From Sulfitobacter sp. DSM 110093 (GTDB taxonomy: Bacteria; Pseudomonadota; Alphaproteobacteria; Rhodobacterales; Rhodobacteraceae): a stretch of 64,000 bases of DNA. Within the stretch, counting starts at the first letter, position 1. Each line of letters begins with the position of its first letter. A program made the position numbers and the translations under genes. The stretch lies in NCBI RefSeq assembly GCF_022788715.1, contig NZ_CP085169.1, positions 186,001-250,000 on the forward strand, written 5' to 3'. Below are positions 49,206 through 57,948 of the stretch, piece after piece. The notes under the pieces were generated by a model that was not told where the DNA came from, searched no databases, and was given only the letters and a program-made list of their open reading frames with translations.

Positions 49206-51218
49206 TTGATCGGCAAAAGTTCAAAACTCGGAAATTTTCTAGTGCAAAATTACATATCGTACCTTTCAAACTTGAGTAGGCAGGCAAAAATCGCCTTGCA
49301 GCTAGCAGTTGATGCTTGTTTGATTGTCCTATCGTTTATTTGCGCGATGGTATTCCGTCTCGAAAGCACAACTTTCCTTTTGCAAACTGAGTTGTGGTGG
49401 TCGCTCACTGCAGCCACGGTAGTGGCCTTGATCGCATTTCGGTACTTTGGCCTCTACCGTGCCCTTGTCCGATTCATCACTGAAGAAACCCTTCTGAAGA
49501 TTGGCAAAGGAGCCGTGATTTCCGCAGCCGTCCTTTATGGAGCGAGCATTGTTTTCGGTGCCTTAGTACCGCGATCTGTGCCCATCATTTTTGCCGTACT
49601 TGCTTTCTTGTTCATTGGTGGGCTCAGGGTCTTCACCCGGGCAGTTTTCCGCAAGCCCAAACAGCTACGTAAGAAGCCAGTAATTATCTACGGTGCAGGC
49701 GATGCAGGGCTACAACTGATGAATTCTCTCATCCATGGCCAAGAATATGCGCCGGTCGCTCTAGTTGACGATGATCCAACGTTACAAGACATGACGATCG
49801 CCGGGCTTAAAGTCTACGCACCCGATCGCGTTCCACAACTCATCGAAAGAACTGGCGCTAATGTTATCTTGTTGGCAATACCAAGCATAACCCGCGCGCG
49901 GCGCCGCGCAATTGTAAGGAATCTTGAAGACCAGCAGGCCGAAATCAAAACAATCCCAGGAATACCAGATATCATTAGCGGCAAAGCCAAAATATCTGAA
50001 CTACGCACTGTTTCGGCTGAAGACCTACTTGGGCGTGATCCAGTTGTCCCAGATCCTAACCTATTCCGAAAGAACATCACCGGAAAGGTGGTGATGGTTT
50101 CCGGCGCAGGTGGATCGATTGGGAGCGAACTTTGCCGTCAAATCCTGAACCAGGCACCATCGGCCTTAGTCCTCTTTGAGGCATCCGAATTTTCTTTGTA
50201 CACCATTGAAGCTGAAATATCAGCGACGGCTAAGCGCCTTAAGCTTTATACCAAGGTAATCCCGATCCTCGGGTCAGTCCAGAACAACCGCCGTTTGGAG
50301 GCGGCTATAAAAGCCTTTGGCGTACAGACGATCTACCATGCGGCCGCGTACAAGCATGTACCGCTGGTTGAAGAAAACATTATTGAAGGCGTTCGGAACA
50401 ACGTGTTCGGTACCCTCACGATAGTCCTTGCGGCGAAAAAACACCATGTCGAGAATTTTATCCTGATTTCCACTGATAAAGCTGTCCGCCCGACAAATAT
50501 CATGGGTGCGACTAAGCGCATCGCAGAATTGATTTGTCAGGCTCAGGCAGCCGACGGCGTAAGCACAGTTTTCTCAATGGTCCGTTTCGGAAACGTCCTA
50601 GGCTCATCTGGATCGGTGATACCACGGTTCCAGGCACAAATCGAGTATGGGGGGCCGGTAACAGTCACCCATAAAGACATTACCCGCTATTTCATGACGA
50701 TCCCCGAAGCGGCGCAATTGGTAATTCAAGCAGGGGCCATGGGCCGCGGTGGTGACGTTTTTGTCCTCGATATGGGTGAGCCGGTCAGAATCCTAGATTT
50801 AGCGTTCAGCATGGTAAAGCTACATGGGTTAAAGCCCTACATGGTCGAGCATGCTGATCAGAGTTCCATTGAGAAGGGTGATATCCCAATTTGTATCACT
50901 GGGCTGCGCAAGGGCGAAAAGCTCTACGAGGAACTACTTATTGGTAGCAATCCCGCTCCGACGAACCACCCAAGGATCTTGACAGCCTCAGAAGAGTCTC
51001 TTCCTTCGGATGAGTTAATGTCGGTGCTGGATCGCCTCATTCTCGCTTGTACAGCCTTCAATTTACCGGAAGTGATCGCCATTTTGCATGAACTACCGCT
51101 CGATTATACACCGCTCGACTGTAATATTTCAGACCTCATTTTTACAGAAGTGCGACGCGGTCAACCGAGGCAAGGCATTCAACAGGACTGTTCACTACCT
51201 TTGCAAAAAAACGTTTAG
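49206..51218 (+). CDS. membrane UDP-HexNAc 4,6-dehydratase (WbpM/CapD/PglF type)
   Basis: About 670 residues. Four membrane helices (residues 30-150), a first Rossmann domain (VIIYGAGDAGLQLMNSL, about 165) and a catalytic extended-SDR domain (MVSGAGGSIGSELCRQILNQ, about 305; HAAAYKHVPLVEENI; STDKAVRPTNIMGATKRIAE). As in PglF/FlaA1, the usual Tyr is Met (M-x-x-x-K) and TDK supplies Thr-Asp. It makes UDP-4-keto-6-deoxy-HexNAc, the first step to bacillosamine or QuiNAc-type sugars. The track start is a TTG without a ribosome-binding site; GTG 49242 is another option. Plus strand, whereas the rest of the cluster is minus. Confidence 0.85.
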   Translation: MIGKSSKLGNFLVQNYISYLSNLSRQAKIALQLAVDACLIVLSFICAMVFRLESTTFLLQTELWWSLTAATVVALIAFRYFGLYRALVRFITEETLLKIGKGAVISAAVLYGASIVFGALVPRSVPIIFAVLAFLFIGGLRVFTRAVFRKPKQLRKKPVIIYGAGDAGLQLMNSLIHGQEYAPVALVDDDPTLQDMTIAGLKVYAPDRVPQLIERTGANVILLAIPSITRARRRAIVRNLEDQQAEIKTIPGIPDIISGKAKISELRTVSAEDLLGRDPVVPDPNLFRKNITGKVVMVSGAGGSIGSELCRQILNQAPSALVLFEASEFSLYTIEAEISATAKRLKLYTKVIPILGSVQNNRRLEAAIKAFGVQTIYHAAAYKHVPLVEENIIEGVRNNVFGTLTIVLAAKKHHVENFILISTDKAVRPTNIMGATKRIAELICQAQAADGVSTVFSMVRFGNVLGSSGSVIPRFQAQIEYGGPVTVTHKDITRYFMTIPEAAQLVIQAGAMGRGGDVFVLDMGEPVRILDLAFSMVKLHGLKPYMVEHADQSSIEKGDIPICITGLRKGEKLYEELLIGSNPAPTNHPRILTASEESLPSDELMSVLDRLILACTAFNLPEVIAILHELPLDYTPLDCNISDLIFTEVRRGQPRQGIQQDCSLPLQKNV

Positions 51219-51467
51219 AGACATTGAAGGAAAAGTATTTGTCTGTAAGTGGTCTCGGGCAGATTAATTTGCAAAACCTGGATGTCTCCTAGATGCTTCT
51301 TTCTCCATCGATGTTCGCCATAATATTAGCGGTTTGATAAGGGTAAGAGCATACCATCATATCATTACCATATTAAATAAATATAATAACAAGGTGCCGT
51401 TCGGTAGGTATAATTAGTATGGGATCTCCAAACTTGCAGGCCGCTTCGAAATAGAAAGGTTGTAATA

Positions 51468-52055
51468 ATGATGATCAGAGAGATGGAATATACGGATCTT
51501 GATGCTGTAGTTGTGATCCATAAGAAGGCTTTCTCCGGCTTCTTTCTATCCCGCATGGGATCAAAGTTTTTACGTGCTTATTATCAAGCAGTTCTGGACT
51601 TCGAAGCTTCCGTTGCCCTGGTGGCACACGAAACAGACTCAATCTTAGGATTCGCCGTCGGATTCCGTGACCCGCAGGGATTTTATGCAATGTTCAAGCG
51701 GCAACGCAGTCAGATGCTACCGGCTATTATGCTGGCTGTTTTGCGCGATCCCGGGCTGATATTGAAAATATTCCACAATATGCGTCGTGTCGAGGCACAA
51801 GCCCATCAACCGGTCGATGCTGTCGAACTATCTTCGATCGCAGTAAGTACGCCTGGGTCGGGCGGCGGTGGCGCCCTGTTGGAGGCTTTCGCGTACAAGG
51901 CCCGTTCGGAGGGTGCGCACCGGCTCATCCTAACTACCGACGCGGAGGAAAATGACCTCGTACGCAGGTTTTACGAGACGCGCGGATTCATTTTGGATGG
52001 GTATGAATACCGAGGCAAAAGACGAATGTGCCGCTATGCACGATTTCTAGGATAG
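51468..52055 (+). CDS. GNAT-family N-acetyltransferase
   Basis: 195 residues. The GNAT N-terminus is MIREMEYTDLDAVVVIHKKA; the acetyl-CoA loop is probably VSTPGSGGGGALLEAFAYKA (Q/RxxGxG/A type), followed by RLILTTDAEENDLVRRFYET and RGFILDGYEYRGKRRM. ATG 51468 follows AAAGG. In the bacillosamine setting it could acetylate a 4-amino sugar, the job PglD does with a different fold, or another cluster product. Its last 22 bases overlap the 3' end of the sugar-transferase gene on the other strand. Confidence 0.8.
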   Translation: MMIREMEYTDLDAVVVIHKKAFSGFFLSRMGSKFLRAYYQAVLDFEASVALVAHETDSILGFAVGFRDPQGFYAMFKRQRSQMLPAIMLAVLRDPGLILKIFHNMRRVEAQAHQPVDAVELSSIAVSTPGSGGGGALLEAFAYKARSEGAHRLILTTDAEENDLVRRFYETRGFILDGYEYRGKRRMCRYARFLG

Positions 52056-52717
52056 GGTCCCTGCGGTGCCCACTCAGAGGCATTGATGATGTCGGACTCA
52101 GGCAATTGCACATTGCGGCCAATCACATGCGCCATGATCGCCCAAGCGGTCAAAGCCATATAGCTCAGATCACTAGAGAAATTCGCACGGTCCAAATAAG
52201 CAAGTTCGAGGGCGAGCTTTGGCGGCAGAACGTTGCGCGCATAGCTGCCTTCGGGATCGGTGTCGTCGAGCAAGGTGTCGGCCATGAGGTAGTTGTAGAT
52301 GGCGCCAGGGCTGGTCACACCGGGCCTGATCCTCAAGGTTTCGTACATCCAGTCGGTGTAGTGCTTTTCGACGATATCGGGTGCCTCGGGGCGCGGCCCT
52401 ACCAACGACATGTTTCCGTTCAGGATATTCCAAAACTGCGGTAGCTCATCGACCTTCAGCCGGCGGATGAGGTTACCGAAAGGAAAAATGCGATTGTCAC
52501 CGGGTGAGGTAATCGACTGTGCCTCGGTTTGCACAACGTGCATGGTCCGAAGTTTGTACATCGTGAACGGGGCACCATTGCGACCTGCTCTTTGGGCGAG
52601 ATAAAAAATGGGCCCGGGTGAAGTAAGCTTGATGCCGATCGCTGCCGCCATAATGAACGGCGCGGCGACGAGCAGCGCGATTGCGGCTACCGCGATGTCA
52701 AACAGGCGTTTGGTCAT
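52034..52717 (-). CDS. initiating sugar phosphate transferase (PglC type)
   Basis: 227 residues of the bacterial sugar-transferase family in its small, monotopic PglC-like form. One N-terminal re-entrant helix (LFDIAVAAIALLVAAPFIMA), then KLTSPGPIFYLAQRAGRNGA, PFTMYKLRTM, DELPQFWNILNGNMSLVGPR and RIRPGVTSPGAIYNY; the catalytic Asp-Glu is in KVDELPQ. It moves a sugar-1-phosphate from UDP-sugar to undecaprenyl phosphate and so begins each repeat unit. It overlaps the PIG-L gene by 20 bases. Confidence 0.9.
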   Translation of the reverse strand: MTKRLFDIAVAAIALLVAAPFIMAAAIGIKLTSPGPIFYLAQRAGRNGAPFTMYKLRTMHVVQTEAQSITSPGDNRIFPFGNLIRRLKVDELPQFWNILNGNMSLVGPRPEAPDIVEKHYTDWMYETLRIRPGVTSPGAIYNYLMADTLLDDTDPEGSYARNVLPPKLALELAYLDRANFSSDLSYMALTAWAIMAHVIGRNVQLPESDIINASEWAPQGPYPRNRA

Positions 52718-53375
52718 TGCGCAACACCCGCCTAATGGTCATGAAACACTCGGCGGCCTCCGATACCACCTGCGACCCGGCGCTTTCTGCCTTTACCCGT
52801 AGGGAATGCAGCGAGCGTGGGTGTGGCCAGTCCCGCAATTCCGTCTCGTAGCATGCCATTGCCTCGATCTTGCGTTCAAGCGTGGCGGAAATATCGACCC
52901 AGGTATCCGGCACAAAATTGCGCGGATAAGCCCACTCGGTTGAACTCACGGTATCGAATGCGAAAATAGCCTGAATAAATTGTTCCATCGGGCGGGTTGC
53001 CACCAGAGCGGCTTGGAAAAGGATCTGGTGATCCCGGTTGATGTCATAGCCATACTGTAGATAGACGATGTCAGGACGGACCGTTTCCACGATAGCCTCG
53101 AGAGGCGAAATGATTTCGACCAGCGAAAACTTGTCAAGGCCTTGATCGGGAAAATCCAGTAGCTTCAGTTCCTGAACGCCAAGCACATTGGCAGCGCGAT
53201 GTGCCTGTGCATGGACTCCTTTTTTGCCGTCGCTGTCGTGCTTAAGTTTGCCTGAAGCGGCCACTACGCAGGTCACATGATCACCGGCGGCAGAATGAAG
53301 CGCGATCGTCCCGCCTACGCCGAGTAATTCATCGTCTGGGTGAGCCGCAATCACCAAAACATTTTTTTTTGTCAT
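52698..53375 (-). CDS. PIG-L family deacetylase
   Basis: 225 residues from the ATG at 53373-53375; the frame is open to 53495, inside the upstream gene. The zinc motif AAHPDDELLGVGGTIALH (AHPDDE) is at the N-terminus and the third ligand is probably in DINRDHQILFQAAL. PIG-L/LmbE enzymes remove the N-acetyl from a GlcNAc-type sugar. Its overlap with the formyltransferase upstream by one base (TGATG) makes the pair a unit: deacetylation could prepare an amine for formylation. Confidence 0.85.
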   Translation of the reverse strand: MTKKNVLVIAAHPDDELLGVGGTIALHSAAGDHVTCVVAASGKLKHDSDGKKGVHAQAHRAANVLGVQELKLLDFPDQGLDKFSLVEIISPLEAIVETVRPDIVYLQYGYDINRDHQILFQAALVATRPMEQFIQAIFAFDTVSSTEWAYPRNFVPDTWVDISATLERKIEAMACYETELRDWPHPRSLHSLRVKAESAGSQVVSEAAECFMTIRRVLRNDQTPV

Positions 53376-54352
53376 CAGTGACGATCCTGTGGGTTGAAAA
53401 AATTGGATATACCGCTGAGCGCAAGTTCTCGTCCCGACAAAATCTTGCCTTTGGCATCTTCGATTTCTAGCAGAACGACAGCACCCTCGGAGCAAGACAC
53501 GACCAGACCACAGGCGCGCGCGCTGTCCGAAACTATTTGACCGAGAACCATGCCAGGCTCACTCAAGCGTCCGGCGACGGGTAGCAAGGCGCTTCTCCAG
53601 ATCGTTGTACGCGTACCGTCTGCGCTGGAGAACGCGCCGGGATAGGGTCGGGTCAGTGCGCGAATGAAATCATACACCTTACGAGCGGGCTGCGCCCAAT
53701 CGACCTGACCGTGTTCTGGATGTCGTCGTGGGAGCAATGGCGATCCGTCGTGCCGCTGGGGCTGCGCTTGGAGGGGCTTCCCTTCAGCTAGATCCTTCAG
53801 CAGCGTTAGAACCATCTCGCAGTTCGTCTCGGCCACACGATCATAAAGAGTCGCAACGTTGTCGAACGAAGAGATCTGAATCGGTTTTTGGGCCACGATG
53901 TCTCCAGCATCGACTCCTTCGGACAACCGCATAAGCGTGTTTCCCGTCTGTTTTTCACCTTTGATCAGGGCCCAGTTAATTGGAGCGCTGCCCCGGTTGG
54001 CGGGCAGCATCGAAGCATGGGCGCCGAAGCAGCCTAGTCTTGCGGACCGCAGCGCGGGAAGATGAAGGATCTGTGACCAGCCGATAACAAAAAGAACGTC
54101 CAGGTTCAGGCCGTTCAGCAACTCGACGGATGCGGGGTCGTTTGCGTTGCGAACGCGATGCAACGGAACATCGTGCTCTGCCGCGATGCTGGTAAAATCC
54201 GCGGCCCCCGATTTATTGGCCATCAAATCATCATGCAGGGTTATGATCGCATTGACTGGGAACGCAGCCGCCAGAACGGCCTTCAGTGGTTTGATCCCCT
54301 CGACATGGTGGCTCATCCAGCCGATCCGTAGGGCGCGCGGTTTTTGCGTCAA
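53375..54352 (-). CDS. formyltransferase-fold protein (sugar N-formyltransferase-like)
   Basis: 325 residues like methionyl-tRNA formyltransferase and sugar N-formyltransferases: N-terminal formyl-transfer domain and C-terminal OB-like region (DFIRALTRPYPGAFSSADGT). In the active-site block LGCFGAHASMLPANRGSAPI the His is present but the Asn of the usual N-x-H motif is Gly. The distal Asp is in EGVDAGDIVAQKPI. Some sugar formyltransferase-like proteins also have Gly here, so the enzyme may still work. The genomic place between an aminotransferase and a deacetylase favours a sugar substrate over tRNA. Confidence 0.75.
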   Translation of the reverse strand: MTQKPRALRIGWMSHHVEGIKPLKAVLAAAFPVNAIITLHDDLMANKSGAADFTSIAAEHDVPLHRVRNANDPASVELLNGLNLDVLFVIGWSQILHLPALRSARLGCFGAHASMLPANRGSAPINWALIKGEKQTGNTLMRLSEGVDAGDIVAQKPIQISSFDNVATLYDRVAETNCEMVLTLLKDLAEGKPLQAQPQRHDGSPLLPRRHPEHGQVDWAQPARKVYDFIRALTRPYPGAFSSADGTRTTIWRSALLPVAGRLSEPGMVLGQIVSDSARACGLVVSCSEGAVVLLEIEDAKGKILSGRELALSGISNFFNPQDRH

Positions 54353-55509
54353 TTTGTGACTCCTTTGAGGACACTGCGCACAGCTTCGATTACCCTATTC
54401 TGTTCAGCGTCGGTCATGGCCATGAACAAGGGCAGCGACACACAGCGGCTGAAAACTAAGTCTGCATGCTCGAAGCAGGCCCCTTCACAGAAGGGCTTCC
54501 AGACCGTCATCAGATGCAAGGGCCGGTAGTGCACTGAGGTGCTAATGCCCTCTTCTTTCAGGGCGAGAATAAAATCGTCGCGGTTGAGAGGGGCGTCCTC
54601 GGTCAGTTGAATAATGTAGAGGTGCCAGGAGTGGCCATCTCCATCGGCCGGGCCCGGAGGCAAAATTAAGGGCAAATCAGAGAAAGCTGCGTCGTACCGC
54701 GCAACGCGCTCAGCGCGAATCCGGCCGAAGTCGTTGGCGCGTTGCAGCTGCACCAGGCCAAGCGCGGAAGCGATATCGGTTAAGTTATATTTGAAGCCGG
54801 GTGCAACGACGTCGTAGACCCAGCTCGCGCGCGGATCGGTAAACCGGTTGAACACGTCGCGGTCAATCCCGTGCAGGCGCATGGTGCGAACCCTGGCGGC
54901 GGTGGATGGGTCAGCAGTGACCAACATGCCGCCTTCTCCCGTAGTTATGGTTTTATTTGCGTAGAAACTAAACGCGGTGACATCCGCACCGGCCTTGCCG
55001 ACTGTGACCCCCTGGTGATGAGCAGGCAACGCGTGCGCCGCATCGTCGAGGATTTGCAACCCGTGCTTGTCGGCGATGGCCCGAAGCGTGGTCATGTCGC
55101 TCATCCGGCCCGCGAAATGCACCGGTATTAGGACTTTAGTTCTCGGCGTGATCGCGGCTTCGACGCGGTCGGGGTCGATGCACAGGGTCGCGGGGTCGAT
55201 ATCGACCAGAACGGGCTGTGCGCCAAGATAGCGTACAACTTCGGCTGTAGCGGTGAAGGTCAACGTCGGCACGATGACCTCATCTCCGGGACCGACCCCA
55301 AGCGCCTCGAGCCCAAGATGCAGCGCGGCCGTGGCCGAGTTGACCGCTACGGCTTCGACATCCCCACCTAGGAAGTCGGTGAATGCCTTTTCAAAGGCGG
55401 CGGTTTTCGGGCCCGTTGTCAACCAGCCGGAGCGCAAACACTCCGTCACAGCGGCGATCTCGTCCTCGCCAATCGACGGACGGAAGAACGGAACGGATTC
55501 AGTGCTCAA
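54349..55509 (-). CDS. DegT/DnrJ/EryC1 sugar aminotransferase
   Basis: 386 residues, PLP-dependent. FFRPSIGEDEIAAVTECLRS, VAVNSATAALHLGLEALGVG, the cofactor loop IPVHFAGRMSDM, DDAAHALPAHH and the Schiff-base Lys in FSFYANKTITTGEGGML. It aminates a 4-keto-6-deoxy sugar nucleotide, most likely the product of the dehydratase at 49206 (PglE-like step). Overlaps its neighbours by four and eleven bases. Confidence 0.9.
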   Translation of the reverse strand: MSTESVPFFRPSIGEDEIAAVTECLRSGWLTTGPKTAAFEKAFTDFLGGDVEAVAVNSATAALHLGLEALGVGPGDEVIVPTLTFTATAEVVRYLGAQPVLVDIDPATLCIDPDRVEAAITPRTKVLIPVHFAGRMSDMTTLRAIADKHGLQILDDAAHALPAHHQGVTVGKAGADVTAFSFYANKTITTGEGGMLVTADPSTAARVRTMRLHGIDRDVFNRFTDPRASWVYDVVAPGFKYNLTDIASALGLVQLQRANDFGRIRAERVARYDAAFSDLPLILPPGPADGDGHSWHLYIIQLTEDAPLNRDDFILALKEEGISTSVHYRPLHLMTVWKPFCEGACFEHADLVFSRCVSLPLFMAMTDAEQNRVIEAVRSVLKGVTN

Positions 55510-56797
55510 GTCGACACTCCTTTTTTGCCAGATCGGTGCTGCGCGATCCTTTTCGAAAACGATTGATCAATTCCACCGTGGAATCGATCCCCTTCGACCG
55601 GCGCAATGTTTCAATGTAGAACCGGTGCGCATTGCTCCCAATTTCATCTCGACGGGCCGGTCCGTCGGCTATGAGCTGGCGCACGTTTTCGGCCAGCGCC
55701 TCGGAATCTCCCGGTGCGAACACATAACCGGCATCCGCTTCGCGCACCAGATCAGCAGCGTCCCCGGCGACCCCCATCAGGATCGGCCGACCGGCGTATA
55801 GGTAGGCTTGGGTCTTGGAAGGAATTGTGATCCGGTAGAGCGGCTCATCTGTCAGATGCACCAATAGGGCATCTGCGGCAACAAGGAAGCGCTGCACTTC
55901 CTGCAACGGCACGCGCGGAAGAAAACGCACATTAGAGAGGCTTAGGTTCCGGGCGCGCTCGGCAAGGCGGTCTCTGTCGATGCCGCCACCCATGAAATAG
56001 AACACGCAGTCCGGATGTTCGCTCTGTAGGCGTGCGGCAGCGTCGATGACCGCGTCGAGCTGTTGAGCCGCGCCCATGTTGCCGGCAAACAGCACCCGAA
56101 ACCCATCGTCCGGATCGAATCCTTCGGGCAGGCTGCGATCCTCGACCGCGGGTTGCTCGTCGGCCCAGTTGTAGACGATGGTGATCTTGTCGGCCGGAAC
56201 ACCGCGCTCGACAAGCAACGTCTTAAACCCGGGCGACAGGACTAGGATGTGATCGCAGCGCCGATACAGAAGGTTGCAGGCCGCGTTGGCGATGCCTAGG
56301 AAGAACCGGTTTCGCATCATGCCCGACGACCCAAGGGAATCCGGCCACATGTCTTGCACGTCAAGAAGCACCGGTGTCCTGCGGAAAAGCTGGACTGCGA
56401 TGGCGGCGAGCCCGGCGGTCAGGGCTGGATAGTACACATAGATCAGGTCGGATCGCCGTGCTCTGAAGGTCAGGTATAGGAACGACGTGATCATGAAACT
56501 TGTGTAGGTCACGATCCGTTTCAAGGCCGATCTGTCGTGAGACGGAAATACAGCCAAGCGCGTGATCTCGGTTTCTCCCATCTTTTCACGTACTATAGGC
56601 CGGATTCTGTAGCCGTCATAGATCTTCCCACCAGGGTAGTTGGGAAACCCGGTGACCACCTCGACCTCGAAGCCACGGCACTCGAGTCCCTGGACGAAAT
56701 CGTGTCCTTTGAAGGTGGGCTCTGGGTCGAACAACTGGCTGAGGTGGACGACCTTTGGCTTTTTCGTAGCAGCGTACGATGCGGTGGGCTTGGTCAT
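55499..56797 (-). CDS. GT4 glycosyltransferase, WbuB-like
   Basis: 432 residues from the ATG at 56795-56797, which overlaps the fnlC stop as ATGA; a longer frame to 56893 is not used. GT4 features: HLSQLFDPEPTFKGHDFVQG, VLLDVQDMWPDSLGSSGMMR, VLFAGNMGAAQQLDAVIDAA and the E-x7-E-like PSKTQAYLYAGRPILMGVAG. The N-terminal YPGGKIYDGYR region is typical of WbuB-type transferases, which are encoded with FnlABC and add L-FucNAc. That is the likely donor here. Confidence 0.85.
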   Translation of the reverse strand: MTKPTASYAATKKPKVVHLSQLFDPEPTFKGHDFVQGLECRGFEVEVVTGFPNYPGGKIYDGYRIRPIVREKMGETEITRLAVFPSHDRSALKRIVTYTSFMITSFLYLTFRARRSDLIYVYYPALTAGLAAIAVQLFRRTPVLLDVQDMWPDSLGSSGMMRNRFFLGIANAACNLLYRRCDHILVLSPGFKTLLVERGVPADKITIVYNWADEQPAVEDRSLPEGFDPDDGFRVLFAGNMGAAQQLDAVIDAAARLQSEHPDCVFYFMGGGIDRDRLAERARNLSLSNVRFLPRVPLQEVQRFLVAADALLVHLTDEPLYRITIPSKTQAYLYAGRPILMGVAGDAADLVREADAGYVFAPGDSEALAENVRQLIADGPARRDEIGSNAHRFYIETLRRSKGIDSTVELINRFRKGSRSTDLAKKECRLEH

Positions 56798-57948
56798 GTC
56801 AGATCGTTTGTCCGGATGCCATCCCAAACATTCGAGAGCTTCGCCGTTCCCAGAACCAGGGAGACCACGCGTTCGGAAGTGTTCATAACGCAATACTCTG
56901 CAGGGATCGGATGCGAGGCACCAGTCTCTCGCCGTTCGGCAAACATCCGCGTCACTGCATCGACACTGTTCACGATGGTATTTTGATCTAGCCCCGTCGC
57001 AATGATGCAGCCAACGTCAAGGCTCTCCGGGCGTTCGATGGCGTCGCGCGGCGTGATCGCCGGAAACCCTAACATCGAACTTTCTTCGGCGATAGTGCCG
57101 CTATCCGAAATAGCACAGAACGCCTTCATCTGCAGATGGTTGTAATCGTGGAACCCGAACGGCTTCATCCACTGCACGCGGTCATCGAGCGTCTGGCCTT
57201 GTAGCGCATCGAGCCGCTTCCGGGTGCGCGGGTGGGTCGACACAATGACCGGCATGTCATGGCGCTCGGCTAGCAGATTGAGTGCGCCCACCAATTGCGC
57301 AAGTCGGGTCGAGCTGTCGACATTCTCTTCGCGGTGCAGAGAAGCGATGATGTATTCATGTTCCTTCAGCCTAAGGCGGTCCAGCACGTCCGAGGTTTTG
57401 ATCCGGTTGCGATAGTGATCGAGAACCTCGCGCATCGGCGAGCCAGTCAGGTAAATACGACGGTGATGCACTCCTTCGGACAACAGGTGCCTGCGTGCGT
57501 GCTCAGTATAGACTAGGTTGAAATCCGAGATATGATCGACCAGTTTGCGATTAGTTTCCTCCGGCACGTTGCGGTCATAAGAGCGGTTACCAGCCTCCAT
57601 GTGATAGACAGGAACCTTCATGCGACGCGCTATGATCGCCGAAATAGCCGAGTTGGTATCACCCAGAACGATGACCGCATCCGGTTTTTCCGAAGCCAAC
57701 ACCTTTTCACTTTCGGCCAGGATCTTGCCAAGTGTTTCGCCTAGCGTGCCCCCGCCGGTGCCAAGGAAATGGTCTGGTTTGCGCACCCCAAGATCTTCGA
57801 AAAACACCTCGTTTAACTCATAGTCCCAGTTCTGACCGGTGTGGACGATCACGTGTTCGGTGTAGTCGTCGAGGCGTGCCATAACGCGGGATAGGCGGAT
57901 GATCTCGGGCCGGGTGCCGAGAATGGTCATGACTTTGAGGCGTTTCAT
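56794..57948 (-). CDS. fnlC: UDP-HexNAc 2-epimerase (FnlC/WbjD)
   Basis: 384 residues of the WecB family of non-hydrolysing UDP-HexNAc 2-epimerases. MTILGTRPEIIRLSRVMARL, HTGQNWDYELNEVFFEDLGV, VYHMEAGNRSYDRNVPEETN, HREENVDS and SDSGTIAEESSMLGFPAI are family blocks. In this order after FnlA and FnlB it catalyses the last step to UDP-L-FucNAc. Overlaps fnlB by four bases. Confidence 0.9.
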   Translation of the reverse strand: MKRLKVMTILGTRPEIIRLSRVMARLDDYTEHVIVHTGQNWDYELNEVFFEDLGVRKPDHFLGTGGGTLGETLGKILAESEKVLASEKPDAVIVLGDTNSAISAIIARRMKVPVYHMEAGNRSYDRNVPEETNRKLVDHISDFNLVYTEHARRHLLSEGVHHRRIYLTGSPMREVLDHYRNRIKTSDVLDRLRLKEHEYIIASLHREENVDSSTRLAQLVGALNLLAERHDMPVIVSTHPRTRKRLDALQGQTLDDRVQWMKPFGFHDYNHLQMKAFCAISDSGTIAEESSMLGFPAITPRDAIERPESLDVGCIIATGLDQNTIVNSVDAVTRMFAERRETGASHPIPAEYCVMNTSERVVSLVLGTAKLSNVWDGIRTNDLT

